Source: JARYGU01 sp033795365 (GTDB lineage: Bacteria > Pseudomonadota > Alphaproteobacteria > Rhizobiales > Rhizobiaceae). From it: a DNA stretch of 64,000 bases. Shown one piece after another: positions 49,323 through 58,117 of the stretch. The notes beneath the pieces were generated by a model that was given only the letters and a program-made list of their open reading frames with translations, did no database searches and was not told the origin of the DNA. A program made the translations under genes and the position numbers. The stretch covers positions 1 through 64,000 of the forward strand of contig JARYGU010000008.1 of the NCBI GenBank assembly GCA_033795365.1, written 5' to 3'. The number at the start of each line of letters is the position of its first letter. Within the stretch, counting starts at the first letter, position 1.

Positions 49323-51659
49323 GTGGCGGCAGGAGCCCGCGAACGGAAAAGATGGCTCAGGACCGCCCTGCTTGCAGGTGTGGCCGTTTGCGCACTCGCG
49401 TCCGGCGCTGCGCTTCCCGCGCAGGCCCAGACGCCGGATATCAGCACGCTCGAGCCGAGGATCGCCGAAGATGCCAAGCTCATCCTGGCGGCGAACGAGC
49501 TCGTCTATAACAACGACACCGAAAAGGTCATTGCCCGCGGTGCCGTGCAGATCAATTACGGCGGCTATCAGCTCGTCGCGCGCCAGGTCGAATACAACCA
49601 GCAGACCGGCCGCCTGACGGCGAACGGCGATGTCGAGCTCATCGAGCCCACCGGCAACAAGATCTATGCGCAGACGCTCGACGTGACCGACGATTTCGCC
49701 GAGGGCTTCGTCAATGCGCTCCGGGTCGAGACGACCGATCTGACCAAGATTGCCGCGACGAGCGGCGAGCGCGTCAACGACGAGGAGATGATCCTCAACA
49801 ATGCGGTCTATACCGCATGCACGCCCTGCGCGACCAATCCGAACCACCGCTCGCTCTGGCAGATCAAGGCCGAGCGCGTCGTGCAGAACGGGCGTACCCA
49901 CACGGTCCGCCTCGAGCGCGCCCGCTTCGAGATGTTCGGCAGGCCGATCGCCTACATCCCGGTCCTCGAAGTTCCCGACCATACGGTGAAAAGGAAGTCC
50001 GGCTTCCTCTTCCCGCGCTTCAACTTCACGCAGAAGCTCGGTCTCGGCGTCGGCGTCCCCTATTATTTCGCCCTCGCACCGGACATGGACGCGACCATCA
50101 CCGGCACCGGCTATACCCGCCAGGGCTTCCTGCTGGAGGCGGAATTCCGCAAGCGCTTCCACAACGGCCTCGTCACGCTGAGGGCCGCCGGCATCGACCA
50201 GATGCGGCCGGAGGCCTTTACCGAGGGAACGAGCGACTACGGCGAGAACGTCCGCGGCATGATCGCCTCCGAAGGCATCTTCAAGATCAATCCGCGCTGG
50301 GCTTTCGGCTGGGACGTGATGGTCCAGAGCGACAACAATTTCGCGCGCACCTACGATCTCGCCGAACTCGACGACCGGATCCATGCGAACCAAGTCTATC
50401 TGTCCGGACTCGGCAACCGCAACTATTTCGACGCGCGCGCCTTCTATTTCGACGTTCAGGATGCCGATCCGACCAGCGACCTGGAAGACCAGCAGGCGAT
50501 CGCGCAGACGCTCGACTACGACTACATCGCCCCCCAGCCGCTCTTCGGCGGCGAACTCAGCGTTACGACGAACCTGACGAACGTCCAGCGCACCAGCAGC
50601 GACTTCTATTCGATCGACGGATCGGACCGTTTCCGCGGCCTCAGGGGCGGCATGACGCGGCTGACCAGCGAGATCGAGTGGAAGAGGCAACTGGTGGTGC
50701 CGGGCGGCCTGGTGCTGACCCCGCTTCTGGCGGCGCGCGGCGACATCTACCGCCTCGACATGAATGCGCCGGGCGCAAGCTATCTCGGCGACTATACCGG
50801 ACGGGACGATCCGACCCGGTCCATGCTGACGGCAGGTCTCGAGGTGCGGTATCCGATCGTCGCCACGACCGCGTCCAGCACCCATCTCTTCGAACCGATC
50901 GCGCAGATCTATGCGCGCCCGGACGAGGATCTGGCAGGCGGTCTGCCGAACGAGGACGCGCAGAGCTTCGTCTTCGACGCGACCTCGCTTTTCGAACGCG
51001 ACAAGTTCTCCGGTTTCGACCGGGTCGAAGGCGGCACCCGCGCCAATGTCGGCCTGCGCTATACCGGCAGCTTCGACAACGGCGTGACCATGCGCGGCAT
51101 TGTCGGGCAGTCGTTCCATCTGGCCGGCCTGAACTCCTTCGAAACGCCCGATCTCGTCAATGCGGGGGCGAACTCCGGGCTTGAGACGGACAGTTCGGAC
51201 TATGTCGGCATGGCCGGCTTCGAGCTGCCGAACGGCTTTTCCTTCACCGCGGGCGCGCGCCTCGACGAGAAGGACCTCTCGATGCAGCGGACGGACGCCA
51301 CCGTCGGCTTCCGCAACAACAGGCTGCAGACACAGCTTACCTATACCCGCATCGCCTCGCAGCCGGACTATGGCCTGCCCTACGACAACGACGAAATCCA
51401 GAGCGCGACCGCGCTGCGCTTCCGCGACTACTGGTCCGTCTTCGGCTCGGTAACCTACGATATCAACAACAGCGTCGTATCGCGAAACGGGATCGGCCTG
51501 TCCTATGACGACCGGGATACGATCTTCTCGATCGTCTATCAGGAAGAGCGGGACAGGTCCTCGTCGGTCGCCAACGACTGGTCGATCGGCGCACGCCTGA
51601 CCTTCCGCACGCTCGGAGATATCAATATCGGCGACACGGAGCTGAACGGTTTCGAGTGA
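49323..51659 (+). CDS. lptD: LPS-assembly protein LptD
   Basis: LptD is the outer-membrane barrel that, with lipoprotein LptE, inserts LPS in the outer leaflet. The 778 residues begin with a signal peptide (AGVAVCALASGAALPAQAQ). An OstA/LptA-like N-domain follows (LAANELVYNNDTEKVIARG, VEYNQQTGRLTANGDVEL), and then a large beta-barrel domain (~residues 230-778). The cysteine pair CTPC (~residue 165) is present, but the four-Cys arrangement of E. coli is not obvious. The start is GTG 49323, right after the lptG stop. The protein ends in a short hydrophilic tail. Confidence 0.93.
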   Translation: MAAGARERKRWLRTALLAGVAVCALASGAALPAQAQTPDISTLEPRIAEDAKLILAANELVYNNDTEKVIARGAVQINYGGYQLVARQVEYNQQTGRLTANGDVELIEPTGNKIYAQTLDVTDDFAEGFVNALRVETTDLTKIAATSGERVNDEEMILNNAVYTACTPCATNPNHRSLWQIKAERVVQNGRTHTVRLERARFEMFGRPIAYIPVLEVPDHTVKRKSGFLFPRFNFTQKLGLGVGVPYYFALAPDMDATITGTGYTRQGFLLEAEFRKRFHNGLVTLRAAGIDQMRPEAFTEGTSDYGENVRGMIASEGIFKINPRWAFGWDVMVQSDNNFARTYDLAELDDRIHANQVYLSGLGNRNYFDARAFYFDVQDADPTSDLEDQQAIAQTLDYDYIAPQPLFGGELSVTTNLTNVQRTSSDFYSIDGSDRFRGLRGGMTRLTSEIEWKRQLVVPGGLVLTPLLAARGDIYRLDMNAPGASYLGDYTGRDDPTRSMLTAGLEVRYPIVATTASSTHLFEPIAQIYARPDEDLAGGLPNEDAQSFVFDATSLFERDKFSGFDRVEGGTRANVGLRYTGSFDNGVTMRGIVGQSFHLAGLNSFETPDLVNAGANSGLETDSSDYVGMAGFELPNGFSFTAGARLDEKDLSMQRTDATVGFRNNRLQTQLTYTRIASQPDYGLPYDNDEIQSATALRFRDYWSVFGSVTYDINNSVVSRNGIGLSYDDRDTIFSIVYQEERDRSSSVANDWSIGARLTFRTLGDINIGDTELNGFE

Positions 51660-51809
51660 GGCCGGTTGCAAACAGGTCAAAGGCTGCACTTGTCATCGTT
51701 TGGCCGCATGTATTATGCACATCCTGAAATATTCCCCGTTCTGTCGCTTTCGGGCGGCAAAGGCGCGCCAAATGCGCGGGAGGGGCTCGGGATACGGAAA
51801 GGGATTGGC

Positions 51810-52751
51810 ATGAAGGGCAGAAATTCGATGATGCGCGCCATGTTTCTTGGCGCCGCGATTGTCGCGGCAACCACGGTTGCGTTACCCGCGGCTCCCGTCC
51901 GCGCGGCAAGCGGAATTGCAGCGGTCGTCAACGGCACGGCGATCACCACCGGCGATGTCGATCGTCGCGCTGCCTTTCTGAGATTGCAGCGCACATCAGG
52001 CAATCTGCGGCAGCTTGCCCGCGAGCAGCTCATCGACGAGGTTCTCAAACGCAGCGAAATCCTGCGCGTGCGGGCTTCGGTGAGCACGACGGATGTCGAT
52101 GCCGCCTATGCGCGCTTCGCCGCCTCGAACAAGATGACGACCGAACAAATGGGCCAGATCCTCGATCGCGCAGGCGTCGGGGTCGATCACTTCAAGCAGT
52201 TCATCGCCGTCCAGATGAGTTGGCCGCGCGTGGTCAACGCCCGGTTCGGCGCCGGCAAGGACAGCAAGGATCTCGTGACCCGCATGCAGGAACGCGGTGG
52301 GGAGAAGCCGAGCACGACCGAATATTTCCTCCAGCAGGTCATCTTCGTCGTTCCGGCGGCACGCCGCAACGCGATCCTCGGCAAGCGCCAGCAGGAGGCC
52401 GAAGCGTCCCGCTCGAAATATCCGGGATGCGACCAGGCCAAGGTTTTCGCGGCGACGATGCGCGACGTTTCCATCCGCAATCTCGGCCGCGTGCTCGCGC
52501 CGCAGCTTCCCGACGATTGGAAGCCGCTGGTCGAAAAGGCCGATGGCCTGACCACCGGAACGCGCGTCACCGACCGCGGCGTCGAATATCTCGGCATCTG
52601 CAAGAAGCGCGAGGTCAACGACGACGTCGCAGCCGAGGTCGTCTTCCGCGCCGAAGACCTCGGCAAGCAGGGCGGCGAGAACGAGGCGGACGCCAACAGC
52701 AAGAAATATGTCGAGGAACTTCGCCAGAAGGCGCAGATAAGTACGCGCTGA
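51810..52751 (+). CDS. surA: SurA-like periplasmic chaperone
   Basis: This is a periplasmic chaperone for outer-membrane proteins, 313 residues. After a signal peptide (RAMFLGAAIVAATTVALPA), the SurA N-terminal chaperone domain is recognisable (AAVVNGTAITTGDVDRRAAF, LAREQLIDEVLKRSEIL). One parvulin-like segment follows (TEYFLQQVIFVVP, KYPGCDQAKVFAATMRDVS, GVEYLGICKKREV), but its catalytic residues look degenerate. It is shorter than E. coli SurA (~428) and keeps one PPIase-like domain. It sits between lptD and pdxA, as in many alphaproteobacteria, consistent with helping LptD fold. Confidence 0.85.
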   Translation: MKGRNSMMRAMFLGAAIVAATTVALPAAPVRAASGIAAVVNGTAITTGDVDRRAAFLRLQRTSGNLRQLAREQLIDEVLKRSEILRVRASVSTTDVDAAYARFAASNKMTTEQMGQILDRAGVGVDHFKQFIAVQMSWPRVVNARFGAGKDSKDLVTRMQERGGEKPSTTEYFLQQVIFVVPAARRNAILGKRQQEAEASRSKYPGCDQAKVFAATMRDVSIRNLGRVLAPQLPDDWKPLVEKADGLTTGTRVTDRGVEYLGICKKREVNDDVAAEVVFRAEDLGKQGGENEADANSKKYVEELRQKAQISTR

Positions 52752-52814
52752 CATTTTCCTCCAGCATCGCGGCCCGGACCGGCTTCGGTTCCATGGCCGG
52801 GCCGAGACCTCCGC

Positions 52815-53843
52815 ATGGCAAAGACAGGCAGCCTACCGCTCGCTCTCACGATGGGTGATCCCGCCGGGATCGGCCCGGACATCACGCTTGCGCTCTGGGC
52901 GGCCCGCGGACAGGCCGCGCTGCCGCCGTTGCTCTATATCGGCGATGCATCCGTTCTGGCGGAGCGGGCAGGAAAGCTCGGCATCGCGGCCGAATTCGAG
53001 GAAGCCACGGCGGAAAATGCGGCCCTCGTCATGGCCGAGGGCCGCCTTCCCGTGCTGAGCGTGCCGCTTTCGCGCCCAGCGGCCGCCGGAACGCCTGACC
53101 CGGCCAATGCGGCGGCGATAACGGGCGCGATCGAAGCGGCGGTGGAGCTTGCGATCGGCGGCCGGACCTCGGCGGTCGTCACCAATCCGATCGCGAAATC
53201 CGTGCTTTACGAAGCCGGCTTCTCCTTTCCGGGCCATACCGAATTCCTTGCCGATCTCGCCGAACGGGCGACGGGCGAACCCGCCCTGCCGGTCATGCTG
53301 CTCGCCGGCCCGAAGCTCAGGACCGTACCGGTGACGATCCACATTCCGCTGAAGGATGTGCCGGCAGCACTGACGGAAGAACTCGTCTACCGGACGGCGC
53401 TCGTCACGGCCGCGGACCTGAGGAACCGCTTCGGCATCGCGGCACCGAGACTGGCGGTGGCCGGGCTCAATCCGCATGCCGGCGAAGGCGGGGCGCTCGG
53501 GCTCGAGGACGACGCGATCGTCCGCCCTGCGGTCGAGAGGCTTCGCGCCGCAGGCATCGACGCCTTCGGACCGCTTCCCGCCGATACGATGTTCCACGAG
53601 GCGGCGCGCGCCGCCTATGACGTCGCGATCTGCATGTATCACGACCAGGCGCTGATCCCCGCCAAGGCGCTCGGTTTCGACGATTCCGTCAATGCCACGC
53701 TCGGGCTTCCCTTCATCCGTACCTCTCCGGACCACGGCACGGCCTTTCCGCTCGCCGGATCCGGCAAGGCGAAGCCCGACAGCCTGCTTGCCGCGATCCG
53801 GCTTGCGGCGGAACTCGCGCGCAACCAGGCAGCGGGCACATAA
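52815..53843 (+). CDS. pdxA: 4-hydroxythreonine-4-phosphate dehydrogenase
   Basis: PdxA oxidises 4-phosphohydroxy-L-threonine in pyridoxal phosphate synthesis. The 342 residues contain the start LALTMGDPAGIGPDI, the metal/substrate loops VAGLNPHAGEGGALGLE and CMYHDQALIPAKALGFD, and LPFIRTSPDHGTAFPLAG. These hold the metal-binding His residues. It is followed by ksgA with a one-base TAATG overlap, the usual surA-pdxA-ksgA operon. Confidence 0.96.
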   Translation: MAKTGSLPLALTMGDPAGIGPDITLALWAARGQAALPPLLYIGDASVLAERAGKLGIAAEFEEATAENAALVMAEGRLPVLSVPLSRPAAAGTPDPANAAAITGAIEAAVELAIGGRTSAVVTNPIAKSVLYEAGFSFPGHTEFLADLAERATGEPALPVMLLAGPKLRTVPVTIHIPLKDVPAALTEELVYRTALVTAADLRNRFGIAAPRLAVAGLNPHAGEGGALGLEDDAIVRPAVERLRAAGIDAFGPLPADTMFHEAARAAYDVAICMYHDQALIPAKALGFDDSVNATLGLPFIRTSPDHGTAFPLAGSGKAKPDSLLAAIRLAAELARNQAAGT

Positions 53844-54691
53844 TGGCCGCTCTCGACGGACTGCCGCCGCTGCGCGAGGTTATCCAGCGCCACGGGCTCG
53901 ACGCCCGCAAGGCGCTCGGCCAGAATTTCCTTCTCGATCTCAACCTGACACAGAAGATCGCCCGCACCGCCGGGTTGTTGGAGGGCTGCACCGTCATCGA
54001 GGTCGGCCCCGGCCCGGGCGGACTGACGCGGGCGATCCTGGCGCTCGGCGCGCGCAAGGTGATCGCGATCGAGCGCGACCCGCGCTGCCTGCCGGCCCTT
54101 GCCGAGATCGCCGACCATTATCCCGGAAAACTGACCGTCATCGAAGGCGATGCCCTGAAGACGGACTTCGAAGCGCTCGCGGGCGGCGAGCCTGTGCGCA
54201 TCATCGCCAACCTGCCCTACAATGTCGGCACGCAGCTCTTGGTCAACTGGCTGCTGCCGCGAAGCTGGCCGCCGTTCTGGCAATCGATGACGCTGATGTT
54301 CCAGCGCGAGGTGGGGCTTCGCATCGTGGCGGATGCCGACGACGACCATTACGGCCGGCTCGGCGTGCTCGCGGGCTGGCGAACGAAGGCGCGCATGGCC
54401 TTTGACGTACCGCCGCAGGCCTTCACGCCGCCCCCGAAAGTAACCTCGTCCGTGGTGCATCTGGAGCCCGTCGAAAACCCGCTGCCCTGCAAGGCGGATG
54501 CGCTGGAACGGGTGACCCAGGCCGCCTTCGGCCAGCGTCGCAAGATGCTGCGCCAGAGCCTCAAATCCCTCGGCGGGGAAAGGCTCCTGGCAAAGGCGGG
54601 CATCGATCCGCAGCGCCGCGCGGAGACGCTCTCAGTGGAAGAATTCGTGGCGTTGGCCAACGAGCTTCAGGGCCAATCGCCCTCTCTTTGA
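53843..54691 (+). CDS. ksgA: 16S rRNA dimethyladenosine transferase
   Basis: KsgA (RsmA) dimethylates A1518 and A1519 in 16S rRNA late in small-subunit assembly. The 282 residues show LGQNFLLDLNLTQKIAR, the SAM loop VIEVGPGPGGLTRAIL, IERDPRCLPAL and the catalytic motif IIANLPYNVGTQLL (NLPY). The C-terminal helical domain has FGQRRKMLRQSLKSL. The start codon overlaps the pdxA stop (TAATG). It is the last gene of the lptF-lptG-lptD-surA-pdxA-ksgA run, with a GST gene convergent after it. Confidence 0.96.
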   Translation: MAALDGLPPLREVIQRHGLDARKALGQNFLLDLNLTQKIARTAGLLEGCTVIEVGPGPGGLTRAILALGARKVIAIERDPRCLPALAEIADHYPGKLTVIEGDALKTDFEALAGGEPVRIIANLPYNVGTQLLVNWLLPRSWPPFWQSMTLMFQREVGLRIVADADDDHYGRLGVLAGWRTKARMAFDVPPQAFTPPPKVTSSVVHLEPVENPLPCKADALERVTQAAFGQRRKMLRQSLKSLGGERLLAKAGIDPQRRAETLSVEEFVALANELQGQSPSL

Positions 54692-54767
54692 TGCTGGAGC
54701 ATCGCCCGCATTTTTGAGCGGCATGCAGGCATTCACCCGTCACCGGGCGTATTTGCCGACGCCCCTA

Positions 54768-55400
54768 TCAGCCGACAGCCTGGAGACTTGCGAAGGCTTC
54801 GGCGATCCGCAGCGGCGCCTTGGGGCGCGTGTACATCCGCTCGGTATATGCTTTGAGATTTGGACAGCCGTCGATCAGCCCAACTTCATCGCCCCAATCC
54901 AGAACATAGGCGATGATGCAATCCGCGATGGTCATGTTGTCGCCGACTATGAATTCACGCCCGTCCATGTGCCGCTCGAGTACTGCCGCCATCGCCGCAA
55001 ATTCTTCTTCGGCGAGCGCAATATCTTCCGGCAGACGCTTGTCTTCGGAATAGAGGAAGGTGTGCTTGGCTATCCGCCACAGCGGCTGTTCAAGCTCGGT
55101 GACCGCAAACAGGGACCAGCGATATGCCTGCGCCCGCTCCGTCAGATCGACGGGCATGAGGCCCTTGGCACCATACTTCTCCGCCAGATACATGACGATC
55201 GCGGCCGATTCCGTCAGTACAAGATCATCGTCAATCAGCACCGGAATTTTTCCGGCGGGATTGAGGCGCAGGAAGTCGGGATGACTGGTTTCACCGGCCA
55301 TGACGTTGACGGGTACGAACTCGAATTCCGCATCGAGCTCTTGAAGAGCCCAAAGAACGCGAAGCGAGCGCGTCGGACCAAAACCATACAGTTTCATCAT
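54768..55400 (-). CDS. Glutathione S-transferase family protein
   Basis: This is a 210-residue GST. The N-domain begins KLYGFGPTRSLRVLWALQEL, with the loop NPAGKIPVLIDDDLVLTES that holds the cis-Pro and glutathione site. The C-domain ends with FIVGDNMTIADCIIAYVLDW, the common N-capping DxxxAD pattern. It resembles general bacterial GSTs such as YghU/GstB. The substrate is unknown. It is divergent from the ICMT-like gene with a 244-base gap, and convergent with ksgA. Confidence 0.85.
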   Translation of the reverse strand: MMKLYGFGPTRSLRVLWALQELDAEFEFVPVNVMAGETSHPDFLRLNPAGKIPVLIDDDLVLTESAAIVMYLAEKYGAKGLMPVDLTERAQAYRWSLFAVTELEQPLWRIAKHTFLYSEDKRLPEDIALAEEEFAAMAAVLERHMDGREFIVGDNMTIADCIIAYVLDWGDEVGLIDGCPNLKAYTERMYTRPKAPLRIAEAFASLQAVG

Positions 55401-55644
55401 CTTGGTTCTCCCAGTTTCAAACAGACGGCGGCGTCACGAGGTTACAAAGACATGGGGTCGCAGAAGCAGACAGCCGGCGTCGCGTTCAAAGGACGCTGGA
55501 GGAAGCCGCAAGCCGACAGAAGACCGCAAAAATATCGGCAACGCTTTTGTCATACCGAAGAGAAACGAGCGGTATTGCATCGACATCAATAAGCCATAGT
55601 CCGGGCGATTTTTCCTCGTCTCCACCGACCGCCGGGAACAGACC

Positions 55645-56265
55645 ATGCAAGCGTCTTCGCAAACCGCATTCAACCAGAAGAAGCGGATCGCCACCCTCTG
55701 GCTTCTCGCCATCGCATTCCTTCTGACGATCGTCTTCTCCCGGCCGCTCTGGGGCGACGGGACCGAAATTCACGAAACGGTGGAGGTTGCGGGCCTGGTT
55801 CTGGTCTTCTTCGCGATGCTCGGCCGGCTCTGGAGCATTCTCTATATCGGCGCGCACAAGAACAGGAGCCTCGTCACGGCGGGCCCCTATTCGATGACGC
55901 GCAATCCGCTCTATTTCTTCTCGCTGGTCGGCATCGCGGGCATCGGGCTGATGTTCGGCTCGGCGCTGCTGACGGCCGCCCTGACGCTCTCCTGCTACGC
56001 CGTCTTCCGTTACACGGCGATGCGGGAGGCCGCCTATCTCGCAAGCCTCTTCGGGGAGGCCTATGACAGATATGCCGCCTCGACGCCGCTTCTCCTGCCC
56101 AATCCGCGGCTCTACAGCGGCCCCGCCGAGGTCACCTTCTCGCAGGCCGCGCTGACGACGACCTTCTTCGACTGCCTTTTCCTCATCGCCTTGTTTCCGC
56201 TCATCGAAGGCGTGGAAATGCTTCAGGCGGGCGGTTACCTGACCGCGCTGATCGCGATCCCCTGA
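55645..56265 (+). CDS. Isoprenylcysteine methyltransferase-like membrane protein
   Basis: This integral membrane methyltransferase-like protein has 206 residues and five or so hydrophobic segments. The catalytic core of the ICMT/PEMT family is visible: HKNRSLVTAGPYSMTRNPLYF (RxP[Y/F]...RNPxY), then EAAYLASLFGEAYDRYAAS. Bacterial members methylate small lipids or unknown substrates rather than prenylated proteins. It stands alone between a GST gene and the convergent gmk gene, with only four bases to the latter. Confidence 0.8.
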   Translation: MQASSQTAFNQKKRIATLWLLAIAFLLTIVFSRPLWGDGTEIHETVEVAGLVLVFFAMLGRLWSILYIGAHKNRSLVTAGPYSMTRNPLYFFSLVGIAGIGLMFGSALLTAALTLSCYAVFRYTAMREAAYLASLFGEAYDRYAASTPLLLPNPRLYSGPAEVTFSQAALTTTFFDCLFLIALFPLIEGVEMLQAGGYLTALIAIP

Positions 56266-56269
56266 GAAG

Positions 56270-56935
56270 TCACAGCACCGGCTTTTCCGTCAGAAGGCCG
56301 GTCACGAACTCGAAAAGGCCCGGCCTGCGGTCGCGGCGCAGGCGTTCGGCCTCCACGATCGACTTCAGCGAGGTGAAGGCCCGGTCGAGATCGTCATTGA
56401 CGACGACATAGTCGTATTCCCGCCAATGCTCGATTTCGGAGCGCGAATTGGCGAGCCGCGTGGCGATGACCTCTTCCGTATCCTCGGCGCGCCGGTGCAG
56501 ACGCGATTGCAGCTCGGTCATGGTCGGCGGCAGGATGAAGATCGAAACCACGTCGGCCGGCATCTTCTCCTGAAGCTGCTGGGCGCCCTGCCAATCGATA
56601 TCGAACAGCATGTCCCGGCCGGCGGCCATCGCCACCTCAACCGCCTCTCGCGGCGTGCCGTAGAAATTGCCGTGGACTTCCGCCCATTCCAGCAGCGCAT
56701 CCGAATCGCGCAGCCGCTCGAATTCGCGCACCGAGACGAAGTGATAATGGACGCCCTCGATCTCGCTCGGCCGGCGCTGGCGGGTCGTCACGCTGACGGA
56801 GAGGCTGAGGTTCTTGTCGACATCGAGCAGGTTGCGCGCGATGGTCGATTTTCCCGCACCGGACGGTGAGGAGATGACCAGCATCAACCCGCGGCGCTGG
56901 ATGTTGATCTGCTTGGGCTGGTTCGGCTGGCTCAT
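56270..56935 (-). CDS. gmk: Guanylate kinase
   Basis: Gmk phosphorylates GMP to GDP. The 221 residues have the P-loop LVISSPSGAGKSTIARN, the GMP-binding region VTTRQRRPSEIEGVHYHFVS, WAEVHGNFYGTPREAVEVA, and the conserved DIDWQGAQQLQEKMP. It lies three bases downstream of yicC on the minus strand, so they are one transcript; the yicC-gmk pair is conserved in proteobacteria. Confidence 0.96.
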   Translation of the reverse strand: MSQPNQPKQINIQRRGLMLVISSPSGAGKSTIARNLLDVDKNLSLSVSVTTRQRRPSEIEGVHYHFVSVREFERLRDSDALLEWAEVHGNFYGTPREAVEVAMAAGRDMLFDIDWQGAQQLQEKMPADVVSIFILPPTMTELQSRLHRRAEDTEEVIATRLANSRSEIEHWREYDYVVVNDDLDRAFTSLKSIVEAERLRRDRRPGLFEFVTGLLTEKPVL

Positions 56936-56938
56936 TCT

Positions 56939-57826
56939 TCACTCCAGATTCTGGATCTGCTCGCGGAACTGATCGATCACGACCTTCAGCTCTATGCCGG
57001 CGGCGGTGATGCCGGGGGCATTCGACTTCGAACAGATGGTATTCGATTCCCTGTTGAATTCCTGTGCAAGGAAATCGAGCTTGCGCCCGACCGGGCCGCC
57101 GGCGGCGATCAGCTCGCGCGCCGCCCGGATATGCGCGGTCAGACGATCGATCTCCTCGCGGACATCCGCCCGCGTCGCAAGCAAGGCCGCCTCCTGATGC
57201 AGCCGGTCGCGGTCGAGCGCGGGGCCGGCCTGCATCAGCGCCGAGACCTGGGCCGACAGCTTCTCGGCGATGGCCGGCAGCGTGCGCGACGGATCATTCT
57301 CGACCGCGGCCACCAGCTCTTCCATGCGGGCGACATGCGCCAACAGCAGCTCCTTCAGCGCCTCCCCCTCGCGGGCGCGCATGGCGCGAAGACTTTCGAC
57401 CGCCGACTGCAAACCGGCCGCGATTTCCCCATCACGGCTTTCCCGTTCCTCCGGGCTTTCCTCCGCCTCTCGGAAATCGACGACCCCGCGCAGGGAAAGC
57501 AGGGTATCGAGCTTCGGCGGCGCCGGATCGATGACATCTGCAAGCTGCTCGCGAAGCGCCAGCACGGCGGCGAGCGCATCGCGGTTGACCACCGCTTCCA
57601 TCTGTGCCTCGCTGGTGCTCACCGTCAGGCCGATCTGCATGTTGCCGCGCGAGAAGCTGCGGGCCGCGAGCTCACGCACATCCGGCTCCAGGCGCTCATA
57701 ACCCTGCGGCAGGCGGATGCGAAGGTCGAGCCCCTTGCCGTTGACAGAGCGCAGCTCCCAGACCCAGCGGGTGCGTCCGCTCGTTCCTTCGCTGCGTGCA
57801 AAGCCCGTCATGGATTGCAGGCTCAT
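56939..57826 (-). CDS. yicC: YicC family endoribonuclease
   Basis: YicC is a conserved protein implicated in RNA cleavage and small-RNA turnover in E. coli. The 295 residues begin with the diagnostic SLQSMTGFARSEG and include WELRSVNGKGLDLRIRLP, the acid-rich middle, and the C-terminal KLDFLAQEFNRESNTICSKS and ELKVVIDQFREQIQNLE. ATG 57826 is chosen because it gives that start, with AGGAGGA-like bases upstream; the 31-residue extension is basic and unlikely. It is co-directional with gmk. Confidence 0.93.
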   Translation of the reverse strand: MSLQSMTGFARSEGTSGRTRWVWELRSVNGKGLDLRIRLPQGYERLEPDVRELAARSFSRGNMQIGLTVSTSEAQMEAVVNRDALAAVLALREQLADVIDPAPPKLDTLLSLRGVVDFREAEESPEERESRDGEIAAGLQSAVESLRAMRAREGEALKELLLAHVARMEELVAAVENDPSRTLPAIAEKLSAQVSALMQAGPALDRDRLHQEAALLATRADVREEIDRLTAHIRAARELIAAGGPVGRKLDFLAQEFNRESNTICSKSNAPGITAAGIELKVVIDQFREQIQNLE

Positions 57827-57947
57827 GGCATCCTCCTTGAGAAGCACCGCGGATCTGCGATTCCGCGGTCGCTTGGTGCTGCGATCCTTGCGTCCTCTCC
57901 TTGCGGAAGGCACGCGCAAAACGCAGAATCAGATGTACAACGATGGG

Positions 57948-57974
57948 GCACCGTTCCCGGGAATGGAACGGTGC
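57948..57974. terminator. Hairpin between yicC and mltG
   Basis: A perfect ten-bp stem, GCACCGTTCC (57948-57957) and GGAACGGTGC (57965-57974), has a seven-base loop. It lies 140 bases past the mltG stop on the minus strand and 120 bases before yicC. The T-run is weak, so it may be a partial terminator or a structured leader for yicC. Confidence 0.45.
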
Positions 57975-58117
57975 AAATGAAAGGCGGCGGCGCGATCCAC
58001 ACGAAAGCCGCCGATTTCGGGACCTGACGGACGCGGACGGGGCAGCGAGCCCGCCGCGGTGCAAGGCGAGGACGGTCCGTGCTACCGGCGACGCGCGCGG
58101 ACCGACGCCAAGTCTTA

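Noticed and set aside
49122..51689. An 855-residue open frame antisense to lptD
   Set aside because: It lacks any fold or ribosome-binding site and follows codon-position GC of lptD. It is a shadow frame.
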